Source: G965202915 sp965202915
Lineage (GTDB): Bacteria > Pseudomonadota > Gammaproteobacteria > Eutrophobiales > Eutrophobiaceae
Length of the DNA stretch: 64,000 nt
Direction of reading: 5' to 3'
NCBI GenBank assembly: GCA_965202915.1
Contig: OZ241847.1
Span: 434,001 to 498,000, forward strand
Shown here: one piece after another, positions 43,683-51,597 of the stretch
Numbering within the stretch: position 1 is the stretch's first letter
How the letters are laid out: each line of letters starts with the position of its first letter
Notes under the pieces: generated by a model
Database searches by the model: none
What the model was told of the DNA's origin: nothing
Seen by the model: only the letters and a program-made list of their open reading frames with translations
Made by a program: the position numbers and the translations under genes

Positions 43683-46276
43683 TGAGAACCAGCAACGAGA
43701 TACGCCAATCATTTCTGGATTATTTTAAAAATCGGGGGCATGAAGTCATAACCGGCAGTTCCCTTGTGCCCGCTAATGACCCCACCCTATTGTTTACCAA
43801 TGCCGGTATGGTGCAATTTAAAGATATATTTCTTGGGCGTGAAGAATGCCGCAATCCCCGGGTCGTGTCATCCCAGCGTTGCCTGCGTGCAGGCGGCAAA
43901 CACAACGATCTCGACAACGTCGGGCATACCGCCCGGCACCATACCTTCTTTGAAATGCTGGGTAATTTCAGTTTCGGTGATTACTTTAAGCAAGATGCGA
44001 TCAAATTTGCCTGGGAATACCTGACGCAGGAACTGGCCATATCCGCGGAAAAACTGTCGGTGACCGTACATAAAGAGGATGATGAATCCGCGTCAATATG
44101 GTTGCAGGAAATCGGCATACCCGAGGAACGGCTCAGCCGCCATAATGAAGATAATTTCTGGTCCATAGGTGATACCGGCCTGTGCGGGCCATGCAGTGAA
44201 ATCTTTTATGATCATGGCATTGAAGGCGGATCAACCGGGGATCTTGAGCAGCAGGATGATCGCCATGTTGAAATTTGGAATCTTGTTTTTACCCAATATG
44301 ATCGTGATGTGACCGGAAAATTGAACCGGATCCCCCGCCCGTCCGTGGATACGGGCATGGGGCTGGAACGTATCACCGCGGTGATGCAGGGGGTACACAA
44401 TAATTATGAAATAGATTTATTTCGGGCGCTGATTGCAGACATACAATTATTGGCCGGGAAATCGAATGCCGATCTCATCTCAATGCGAGTGATCGCCGAT
44501 CATATTCGTTCCTGTGCGTTCCTGATCAGTGACGGGGTCCTGCCCTCCAATGAAGGCAGGGGCTATGTATTGCGCCGCATTATAAGAAGAGCAATCCGAC
44601 ATGGCCATGGAATCGGCTTCAAGGCCCCGTTTTTCCATAAATTAGTGTCACCCCTGCGGCGGCAAATGGGGGACGCCTATCCCGATCTAAATAGCAACCA
44701 TGCCCATATTGAAAAAATTTTATTAACCGAAGAACAGCGGTTTTCCGAGACCCTGGATCAAGGACTAAAGATCATCGAAGAGCTTATAGCCGGCTTGAAC
44801 GGCAGGATCATATCAGGCGATGACGTCTTTCGTCTGTATGATACCTACGGCTTTCCCATTGATCTCACCGCCGATATTGCCCGTGAACGCGGTGTGCAAA
44901 TTGATAAACAGGGATTTGAAGACCTGATGCTGCAGCAACGGCGGCGAGCCCGGGCGGCGAGTAAATTTGAAGCTGAAACCTCGGTTGAGCATATTGACGG
45001 CTTAAAAAGCGAATTCAGCGGCTACGGCAGACTTGAACAGGCCACCACGGTGATGGCTTTGTATCGGAATGGCCAAAGCGTAAACCGTCTTGAAACAGGT
45101 GACCGCGGTGGAGTTATCCTGTCAGCAACCCCATTCTATGCCGAATCAGGTGGTCAGATAGGCGACCAGGGTGAACTTTGCAGCGAAGACAGCGTATTTG
45201 CAGTCGAAGATACCAAACAGCAGGGGCGGGCACATATTCATCTGGGCCTGCTGGGCTCCGGCTCACTGACCGTGGGCGACGCGGTGACGGCACGGGTTGA
45301 TAAGGCGCGTCGCACAAATATCATGCGCAATCATTCCGCGACCCATCTGCTACACGCCGCATTAAGGCGGTTGCTCGGTGAGCATATTGTCCAGAAAGGA
45401 TCACTGGTTGCCGCGGATCGTTTGCGATTTGATTTTGCCCATAATACACCGCTCAGTACGCAACAATTAGACGATATCCAACGCCTGGTCAATCAACAGA
45501 TTTTGATGAATCAAGCCACGCAGATACAAGAGATGCCTATTGAAAAAGCCAAACAATCCGGTGCCCTGTCCTTATTTGGTGAAAAATATGATCCCATCGT
45601 GCGCGTACTCTCCATTGGCGGCGAATTTTCCAGGGAATTATGCGGCGGCACTCACGTCCATCGTGCCGGCGACGTTGGGCTGTTTAAAATTATCTCGGAA
45701 ACGGGCGTTGCCGCCGGCATAAGAAGAATAGAAGCGGTGACCGGCGAGGGCGCATTAAACCGGGTCGAAACCAATGAGCATCAACTGAGCAGGATCGCCG
45801 AATTATTAAAAACCGACAGGGATAATATCGACACCAGGCTGGCGCAACAGTTGGAGAGCTTGCGCAAGCTGGAAAAGGAAGTCGAACAATTACGCGGCCG
45901 CATGGCCAGCAGTATCGGTAATGATCTCGGCGCAACCGCGGTTGACGTAGGCGGCATTAAGGTGCTGGCAACTACGCTGGACGGTGCGCAACCCAAAACC
46001 CTGCGCGATACCGTTGATCAGCTTAAAAACAAACTGGGTACCGCGGTTCTGGTGCTCGCCTCGGTCTCCAGTGCCAACAGGGTCAATCTGGTGGCCGGGG
46101 TGACCAAAGACAGCACTGATCGGATTAAGGCCGACGAGCTGGTCAATTTTGTCGCCGGTAAAATAGGCGGCAAAGGAGGCGGGCGCGCGGATATGGCACA
46201 AGCCGGTGGCAACGACCCGGCGGCGCTTGATGCAGCCCTTGCCGGCGTACCGGATTGGGTGCACGAGCACTTGTAA
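43682..46276 (+). CDS. alaS: Alanyl-tRNA synthetase
   Basis: AlaS charges tRNA-Ala. The 864-residue protein has the class II core (LLFTNAGMVQFKDIFLGREE, VGHTARHHTFFEMLGNFSFG, GDTGLCGPCSEIFYDHG), the editing domain zinc motif HSATHLLHAAL (HxxxH) and CGGTHVHRAGDVG, and the C-terminal oligomerisation domain with GGKGGGRADMAQAGG near the end. Length is normal. Start overlaps the recX stop. Confidence 0.97.
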   Translation: MRTSNEIRQSFLDYFKNRGHEVITGSSLVPANDPTLLFTNAGMVQFKDIFLGREECRNPRVVSSQRCLRAGGKHNDLDNVGHTARHHTFFEMLGNFSFGDYFKQDAIKFAWEYLTQELAISAEKLSVTVHKEDDESASIWLQEIGIPEERLSRHNEDNFWSIGDTGLCGPCSEIFYDHGIEGGSTGDLEQQDDRHVEIWNLVFTQYDRDVTGKLNRIPRPSVDTGMGLERITAVMQGVHNNYEIDLFRALIADIQLLAGKSNADLISMRVIADHIRSCAFLISDGVLPSNEGRGYVLRRIIRRAIRHGHGIGFKAPFFHKLVSPLRRQMGDAYPDLNSNHAHIEKILLTEEQRFSETLDQGLKIIEELIAGLNGRIISGDDVFRLYDTYGFPIDLTADIARERGVQIDKQGFEDLMLQQRRRARAASKFEAETSVEHIDGLKSEFSGYGRLEQATTVMALYRNGQSVNRLETGDRGGVILSATPFYAESGGQIGDQGELCSEDSVFAVEDTKQQGRAHIHLGLLGSGSLTVGDAVTARVDKARRTNIMRNHSATHLLHAALRRLLGEHIVQKGSLVAADRLRFDFAHNTPLSTQQLDDIQRLVNQQILMNQATQIQEMPIEKAKQSGALSLFGEKYDPIVRVLSIGGEFSRELCGGTHVHRAGDVGLFKIISETGVAAGIRRIEAVTGEGALNRVETNEHQLSRIAELLKTDRDNIDTRLAQQLESLRKLEKEVEQLRGRMASSIGNDLGATAVDVGGIKVLATTLDGAQPKTLRDTVDQLKNKLGTAVLVLASVSSANRVNLVAGVTKDSTDRIKADELVNFVAGKIGGKGGGRADMAQAGGNDPAALDAALAGVPDWVHEHL

Positions 46277-46334
46277 ATTCCGTTGATAGCAGCCCACTTA
46301 CCCTGACGGCAATCGGGATTCTTAGCTCTCTATT

Positions 46335-47582
46335 ATGGCGATCATCGTCCAAAAATATGGCGGCAGTTCGGTTGGCAGCACCGACAAGATCAAGGCCGTC
46401 GCCAAAAAGATCATTCAGACCCGCAAACAAGGGCATCAAGTGGTCGTCGTCGTATCAGCAATGGGCGGGGAAACAGACCGATTACTGGCCTTATCCCGGG
46501 AAATTACCGATCAGCCCACCGCCCGCGAGCTGGACGTTTTGTTGTCCACCGGCGAACAGGTTACAATTGCCTTACTCAGCATGGCCCTGGAGGAGCAGAA
46601 TTATCGGGCACAGTCATTTACCGGCAGTCAAATACATATACGCACCGACAGTTCTCACAATAAAGCCAGAATTGTCGACATTGAGGCGGCCCGTGTACAC
46701 AAGGCCTTGCGTGCAGGCAAGATAGCCGTGATAGCGGGATTTCAGGGTATTGACGAGTATGGACACATTACCACGCTGGGCCGTGGCGGTTCGGACACCA
46801 CCGCGGTGGCAATGGCGGCGGTGCTGGATGCAAAAGAATGCTGCATCTACTCCGACGTCGATGGCGTCTATACCGCTGATCCCAGGATAGTGCCCGAGGC
46901 AAGACGGCTGGACAATATTACCTATGAAGAAATGTTGGAGATGGCAAGCCTGGGCTCGAAAATATTGCAGATCCGCGCGGTCGAGTTTGCCCGCAAATAT
47001 AATGTTCAGATCAGGGTATTATCGACATTTGAGGATGGGCCCGGGACAGTAATCACTGACGAGGATGAAAATATGGAACAGGCATTGATTTCCGGAATCG
47101 CGCACAATCGCGACGAGGCAAAGCTGACTATTACCGGAGTGCCGGACAGGCCCGGGATTGCGCATCAGATACTTGGTCCGATTGCCGAGGCCAATGTAGA
47201 AATAGATATGATAGTGCAAAACGTAGGGGCGCACAATAAAACCGATTTTACCTTTACCGTAAATCGGAACGATTACGATAAAGTATTGAAATTGCTTAGG
47301 AGAATAGCGGAAGCAATAAATGCGGATAATGTATCCGGGGACAACAGGATCATCAAAATCTCGGTGGTCGGCGTCGGCATGCGTTCTCATGCCGGTATTG
47401 CCAGCACCATGTTCAAGGCATTGGCCGATGAAGGCATCAATATCCAGATGATCTCCACTTCCGAGATCAAAATTTCCGTGGTCATTGCTGAAAAATACCT
47501 GGAGCTTGCGGTCAGAATACTGCATGCGGCCTTCAATCTGAAAGATGCGGAATCAGCCGGTAATGAACACCGGCCGGCATAG
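46335..47582 (+). CDS. lysC: Aspartate kinase
   Basis: LysC phosphorylates aspartate, the first step toward lysine, threonine, methionine and diaminopimelate. The 415-residue monofunctional enzyme begins MAIIVQKYGGSSVGSTDKIK, with the kinase signatures LDVLLSTGEQVTIALLSMAL and TTLGRGGSDTTAVAMAAVLD, then two ACT domains (about 265-405) that bind feedback effectors, such as GVPDRPGIAHQILGPIAEAN and ISVVGVGMRSHAGIASTMFK. Follows alaS, as in many gammaproteobacteria. csrA, often next in this order, is absent; cysD follows. Ends with TAG. Confidence 0.96.
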   Translation: MAIIVQKYGGSSVGSTDKIKAVAKKIIQTRKQGHQVVVVVSAMGGETDRLLALSREITDQPTARELDVLLSTGEQVTIALLSMALEEQNYRAQSFTGSQIHIRTDSSHNKARIVDIEAARVHKALRAGKIAVIAGFQGIDEYGHITTLGRGGSDTTAVAMAAVLDAKECCIYSDVDGVYTADPRIVPEARRLDNITYEEMLEMASLGSKILQIRAVEFARKYNVQIRVLSTFEDGPGTVITDEDENMEQALISGIAHNRDEAKLTITGVPDRPGIAHQILGPIAEANVEIDMIVQNVGAHNKTDFTFTVNRNDYDKVLKLLRRIAEAINADNVSGDNRIIKISVVGVGMRSHAGIASTMFKALADEGINIQMISTSEIKISVVIAEKYLELAVRILHAAFNLKDAESAGNEHRPA

Positions 47583-47624
47583 GTCAGTCATTTTATTTAC
47601 CTCGCACCGGGGGCGTCCAAAGAC

Positions 47625-48533
47625 ATGACCGATTACAAGTTGAACCATCTTAAACAGCTCGAGGCCGAAAGCATTTATATTATTCGCGAAGTGGCGGCTG
47701 AGTTTGACAAGCCGGTCATGCTCTATTCCATAGGCAAAGACTCATCAGTCATGTTGCAACTGGCCTTAAAGGCATTTTATCCGGCCCCGCCGCCGTTTCC
47801 ATTTTTGCATATCGACACCACCTGGAAATTCCGCGAAATGATCGCGTTCCGTGACCGAGTCGCGAAGGAACTCGGCCTGGAGATGCTGGTTTATATCAAT
47901 CAGGCCGGCGTGGACGCGGGTATCAGCCCCTTTACCCATGGCAGTAAAAAACACACCGACGTGATGAAAACCGACGCACTCAAACAAGCCCTGAATAAAT
48001 ATCAATTCGATGCCGCTTTCGGGGGCGCCCGCCGCGATGAGGAAAGATCACGCGCCAAAGAGCGGGTATATTCCTTCCGTGATAAACATCACCGCTGGGA
48101 CCCAAAAAATCAGCGCCCTGAATTATGGAATATATACAATGGCAGGATTGACAAAGGTGAAAGTATCCGGGTATTCCCATTATCCAACTGGACCGAACTC
48201 GATATCTGGCAATATATCCACTTGGAACGCATCCCCATCGTGCCGCTCTACTATGCCAAGGAAAGACCGGTGGTGAACAGGGACGGCGTGTACATCATGG
48301 TGGATGATGATCGCATACCCCTGGACCCCGAAGAGACCGTGGAGAACAAAATGGTGCGATTTCGCACCTTGGGTTGCTACCCGTTGACCGGCGCAGTCGA
48401 ATCGACGGCAACGACCTTACCGAAGATCATTCAGGAAATGCTGCTCACCAAAACATCGGAGCGCCAGGGTCGTATTATTGACTACGATCAAACCGGCTCA
48501 ATGGAAGAGAAAAAACGCCAGGGTTATTTTTAA
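47625..48533 (+). CDS. cysD: Sulfate adenylyltransferase subunit 2
   Basis: CysD is the PP-loop ATP pyrophosphatase subunit of ATP sulfurylase, which makes adenosine 5'-phosphosulfate (APS) from sulfate. The 302-residue protein has the PP-loop VMLYSIGKDSSVMLQLALKA, FDAAFGGARRDEERSRAKER, and the C-terminal VRFRTLGCYPLTGAVESTAT plus SERQGRIIDYDQTGSMEEKK. All standard. The partner cysN starts 20 bases downstream. Confidence 0.97.
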   Translation: MTDYKLNHLKQLEAESIYIIREVAAEFDKPVMLYSIGKDSSVMLQLALKAFYPAPPPFPFLHIDTTWKFREMIAFRDRVAKELGLEMLVYINQAGVDAGISPFTHGSKKHTDVMKTDALKQALNKYQFDAAFGGARRDEERSRAKERVYSFRDKHHRWDPKNQRPELWNIYNGRIDKGESIRVFPLSNWTELDIWQYIHLERIPIVPLYYAKERPVVNRDGVYIMVDDDRIPLDPEETVENKMVRFRTLGCYPLTGAVESTATTLPKIIQEMLLTKTSERQGRIIDYDQTGSMEEKKRQGYF

Positions 48534-48552
48534 ACACATTGGAATCCACCCC

Positions 48553-50199
48553 ATGTCACACCAATCAGAACTGATCAGCACCGATATTGACGCCTATCTG
48601 GCCGAGCATGAAAAGAAGCAGTTATTATGCCTGCTGACCTGCGGCAGCGTTGATGACGGCAAGAGCACGCTGATTGGGCGTTTATTACATGATTCAAAGA
48701 TGATCTATGAAGATCAACTGGCGGCCATAACCGCGGACAGCATTAAATTGGGTACCACCGGCGCAGAACCGGATTTGGCCTTGCTGGTGGATGGATTGCA
48801 GACAGAGCGGGAACAAGGGATCACGATTGACGTCGCCTACCGTTACTTCTCCACCCCGGATCGCAAATTCATCATCGCCGACACCCCCGGCCATGAACAA
48901 TACACAAGAAATATGGCAACCGGCGCTTCCGGTTGTGATCTGGCGGTGATTCTAATCGACGCATGTAATGGAGTGCAGACCCAAACCCGGCGCCACAGCA
49001 TTATTTCCAGTTTATTCGGGATCAGGCATATTATCGTCGCGGTCAATAAAATGGACCTGGTTAATTACGATGAACGCGTTTATGAGCAAATCAAAAAAAA
49101 CTACCTGGATTTTATCGCCAAATTGGATCAAGTTGACTTACAATTTGTGCCGATTTCCGCATTAAAAGGCGATAACGTCGTCAATTCGAGCGGCAATATG
49201 CCGTGGTATCAAGGGCAACCATTGATGCGGCTCCTGGAAACGGTGGAAATTACCACCGACCGAAATCTCGATGACGTGCGTTTCCCGGTACAATACGTCA
49301 ATCGGCCGAACCCCGGCTTTCGCGGTTACTGTGGCACGCTTGCCGCCGGGGTTGTGCGCAAGGGCGATCAAATCACCGTATTGCCATCCGGGAAAATCAG
49401 TACCATTAAATCCATCATAGGGTTCAAATCTGAACTGGATGAAGCCTTTCCGCCGATGGCGGTGACGCTGATCCTCGACGACGCGATTGACGTCAGCCGC
49501 GGAGACATGATCAGCCACAGCAACAACCCGCCTTATCTGGGCAACCGCATGCAGGCCAGAGTATTATGGATGACCGAACAAGCGATGACCGCAGGCAAAC
49601 AATATTATTTCAAATTTGCCAGCAGGAGTGTAACCGGCTCAGTATCGGTCATCCACGATAAAATAGACGTGAATACCCTCGAGAGATCGCCCACCGACCG
49701 GTTTCATCTGAATGAAATTGGCGATTGCAATATTACCCTCCATGCCCCGGTTGCGTTTGATCCCTATCACCGATGCAAGGGCACCGGGGCTTTCATCATG
49801 ATAGACCGGCTAAGCAATGGCACCGTCGGCGCCGGCATGATCAAAGGCGTTGCCGATGACGCCGAACTGCATCCGGTCAGCAGGGAAGAACGCGTTGCTC
49901 GTTATGGGCAAACAGCCTTTACCGCATGGTTGACGGGCAACAATAACCGACAAATTGCCCGCCAACTTGAACGCCGATTATTTGATACCGGCCACGTCTG
50001 TGCGGTCTTCGACCAGAACCAGACCGGCGGTGATCTGGAACAGCTCAGTCAATTGATCAATCAAGCCGGGTTGATCTGTCTATGCAGTGTCGAAGACGGG
50101 CCTGCTCGGCATAGCGATAACAGTGCCGTGTTTGATTGTGACCGGGCTGAGCTGGATGAAATTCTTGAACAGATACGGACCAAGGCCGGGCTACGATAA
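48553..50199 (+). CDS. cysN: Sulfate adenylyltransferase subunit 1 with a degenerate APS-kinase-like tail
   Basis: CysN is the GTPase subunit that drives APS formation with CysD. ATG 48553 is chosen over the longer frame from 48478, which only overlaps cysD. The GTPase part is intact: CGSVDDGKSTLIGRLLHDSK, ADTPGHEQYTRNMATGASGC, AVNKMDLV, then EF-Tu-like domains 2 and 3 to about residue 430. The total is 548 residues, longer than plain CysN (about 470) and shorter than CysN-CysC fusions (about 630). The extra tail starts SREERVARYGQTAFTAWLTG, like the junction to CysC, and keeps ARQLERRLFDTGHVCAVFDQ and QAGLICLC. The kinase P-loop GLSGSGKST is replaced by GNNNRQ and the lid region is missing. 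It is therefore a vestigial, inactive kinase domain. No cysC is in the window. Confidence 0.93.
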   Translation: MSHQSELISTDIDAYLAEHEKKQLLCLLTCGSVDDGKSTLIGRLLHDSKMIYEDQLAAITADSIKLGTTGAEPDLALLVDGLQTEREQGITIDVAYRYFSTPDRKFIIADTPGHEQYTRNMATGASGCDLAVILIDACNGVQTQTRRHSIISSLFGIRHIIVAVNKMDLVNYDERVYEQIKKNYLDFIAKLDQVDLQFVPISALKGDNVVNSSGNMPWYQGQPLMRLLETVEITTDRNLDDVRFPVQYVNRPNPGFRGYCGTLAAGVVRKGDQITVLPSGKISTIKSIIGFKSELDEAFPPMAVTLILDDAIDVSRGDMISHSNNPPYLGNRMQARVLWMTEQAMTAGKQYYFKFASRSVTGSVSVIHDKIDVNTLERSPTDRFHLNEIGDCNITLHAPVAFDPYHRCKGTGAFIMIDRLSNGTVGAGMIKGVADDAELHPVSREERVARYGQTAFTAWLTGNNNRQIARQLERRLFDTGHVCAVFDQNQTGGDLEQLSQLINQAGLICLCSVEDGPARHSDNSAVFDCDRAELDEILEQIRTKAGLR

Positions 50200-50228
50200 A
50201 AAATCATTCGCAACTTCTTGGATTCATG

Positions 50229-50254
50229 TAATATTTAAATATTAGGGCTATGAT
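50229..50254 (+). promoter_or_regulatory. AT palindrome beside a -10-like box, upstream of the small protein
   Basis: TAATATTTAAATATTA (50229-50244) is a perfect 16-base palindrome. Five bases after its end is TATGAT (50249-50254), a good -10 hexamer, about 36 bases before the ATG at 50290. The palindrome covers the place of the -35 box, where no standard hexamer is seen. This would fit an operator or activator site. Confidence 0.45.
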
Positions 50255-50289
50255 AAACTTACAGGGCTTAATCAGAGGGATTTTTCATA

Positions 50290-50505
50290 ATGAGTAAAAC
50301 TACCACAGTTGATGCTGTCGACCCGCTGAAGAAAACATCGAAAGTCATAGATTCAGCCGGTAATGAAGTAACGGTACAGATGACCGATACCGAAGCCAAG
50401 TGCTACTGGAATGATGCCGAATTCTCTGCGGGAGCAGAAATCGATGCCAACGGCAAACGTTACGAATGCAGTTTTGGGTACTGGGTGGAAGTAAGCGATG
50501 AGTAG
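50290..50505 (+). CDS. Small 71-residue protein, function unknown
   Basis: I do not recognise a named family. The protein is acidic with no signal peptide: MSKTTTVDAVDPLKKTSKVI, then VTVQMTDTEAKCYWNDAEFS and KRYECSFGYWVEVSDE. The C-terminal half, with CYWNDAEFSAGAEI and RYECSFGYWV, resembles small DUF1496-like domains with two conserved Cys. This is inference from pattern only. GAGGGA lies 9 bases before the ATG, so the gene is probably real. It has its own promoter region and follows cysN by 90 bases. Confidence 0.65.
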   Translation: MSKTTTVDAVDPLKKTSKVIDSAGNEVTVQMTDTEAKCYWNDAEFSAGAEIDANGKRYECSFGYWVEVSDE

Positions 50506-50529
50506 CCTGGAATAGGGCGTTTGTCGGGC

Positions 50530-50630
50530 AAAGTATTCCTATCATTTTTGACCATTTCATTGTCTGATAATAGTGCAAGATGATAATTGCTGTCCTTGAG
50601 TATTGTTTGGATAATGTCCTGCTTCATCAT
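50530..50630 (-). pseudogene. N-terminal scrap of a restriction/modification gene
   Basis: From ATG 50630 on the minus strand the protein reads MMKQDIIQTILKDSNYHLAL and then LSDNEMVKNDR. This closely resembles the start of type I restriction/modification methylase or helicase proteins that open with an ADIIKKILEDSKYHLSLFS-like stretch. After about 32 residues the similarity stops and the frame runs on through the small plus-strand gene to about 50461. It is a decayed relic. Its neighbour upstream in the same direction is the membrane-anchored hypothetical at 50747. Confidence 0.5.
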
Positions 50631-50746
50631 TTTCTAGTCCAGTTTAATTTTGAGAGTGGCACGGTGATTGGCATTCCCTAATATAACGAGTCACATCAGC
50701 CTTATCAAAAGTGGGCTGTAGTAGTGAGGCGTCTCTTACCATCTGT

Positions 50747-51262
50747 TTAGACTTCAGGATGTTCTTTTTTATCCTTGATTGTTAGCCGAACATTCTTGCC
50801 ATGTTTCAAGTGAGAGCATTTAACCCAAATCATCAGGTGCCCACTCTTGGCTAACTCCTCCAAAGAAGGTTTATCGCCTACTTTTTCTTGTTGTAACAGT
50901 AACGCAGACCATTCTCCTCCAGTATCTAACTTTATTGGTAAAGGAAAAGATGTCTTAGGATTTGGAACGAAACCAGAAATTGAAGGTTTTCTGCGTATTT
51001 GTGCATATAGATTCTCATAGTATTTTATTCCTATGTTGTTTAGTGTGGTCGGAAGGTGACCGATATTTGATATTGTTACATTAACATATAGAGTATTATT
51101 GGGTCCTGGGCTGATTATTATGTTCGGTGTAGCGCGCATAAGGAGCTTCGGGCCGCTGGTTTTCCACTTGTAAACATCCCATATCAAAAGCAGTGTAGCA
51201 ATGATTGCACCCCACCAACCAGCTATTTCAGAGGGACTCAACGTGTTAAACCTCTTAAACAC
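50747..51262 (-). CDS. Hypothetical protein with one membrane helix
   Basis: The 171-residue protein has one N-terminal helix (IAGWWGAIIATLLLIWDVYK, about 12-31) and a beta-rich remainder, for instance NTLYVNVTISNIGHLPTTLN, which suggests a small extracytoplasmic beta-sandwich domain. I cannot name a family. The composition is AT-rich compared with the neighbours, and it lies between the restriction/modification scrap and tRNA-Leu. It may be a foreign gene brought in with an accessory segment. The 240 bases between it and the small protein at 50290 hold only the scrap. Confidence 0.6.
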   Translation of the reverse strand: MFKRFNTLSPSEIAGWWGAIIATLLLIWDVYKWKTSGPKLLMRATPNIIISPGPNNTLYVNVTISNIGHLPTTLNNIGIKYYENLYAQIRRKPSISGFVPNPKTSFPLPIKLDTGGEWSALLLQQEKVGDKPSLEELAKSGHLMIWVKCSHLKHGKNVRLTIKDKKEHPEV

Positions 51263-51452
51263 ACCTGAATTTTATGCACATCATCGCTTATGCGGCGATG
51301 GATTCGTTGGCTTGAGGAACGTCACGGGTTTCTAAGTTCATGCAATCAAATATCTGGTTTGTGCATGGCAACAGGATAGGGCACATGCTTTTATTATTTG
51401 CTAAAGTACAAGCAGATAGTATCATGTAGCCACGGTTATCAAACCAAATAAC

Positions 51453-51539
51453 TGGTGCCGAGAAGAGGACTTGAACCTCCACGGGGTTGCCCCCACTAGC
51501 ACCTGAAGCTAGCGCGTCTACCAATTCCGCCACCTCGGC
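51453..51539 (-). tRNA. tRNA-Leu (anticodon CAG)
   Basis: The minus strand reads GCCGAGGTGGCGGAATTGGT at the 5' end and ends with the encoded CCA. The acceptor stem GCCGAGG pairs with the 3' end, which reads TCTCGGC before the discriminator A, with one mismatch at the last pair. D-loop residues GG, a long variable arm (class II) and a T-arm TTCAAGTC are present. The anticodon stem CTAGC / GCTAG encloses TTCAGGT, so the anticodon is CAG, reading CUG. It lies divergent from rnr and downstream of nothing obvious. The 190 bases beyond its 3' end (51263-51452) contain no clear gene. Confidence 0.95.
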
Positions 51540-51597
51540 AGGGCCAGAATTAATATTGAAAGATGGCGGACTTTACCCAGCACGGATAATATTGTCA

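Noticed and set aside
48478..48552. A CysN start at 48478
   Set aside because: The 25 extra residues overlap cysD in another frame and lack family sequence; ATG 48553 gives a standard N-terminus.
51288..51533. An 81-codon minus-strand frame beginning MAELVDALASGASGGN
   Set aside because: Its first part is the tRNA-Leu gene read as protein. The part beyond the tRNA is short and unrecognised.
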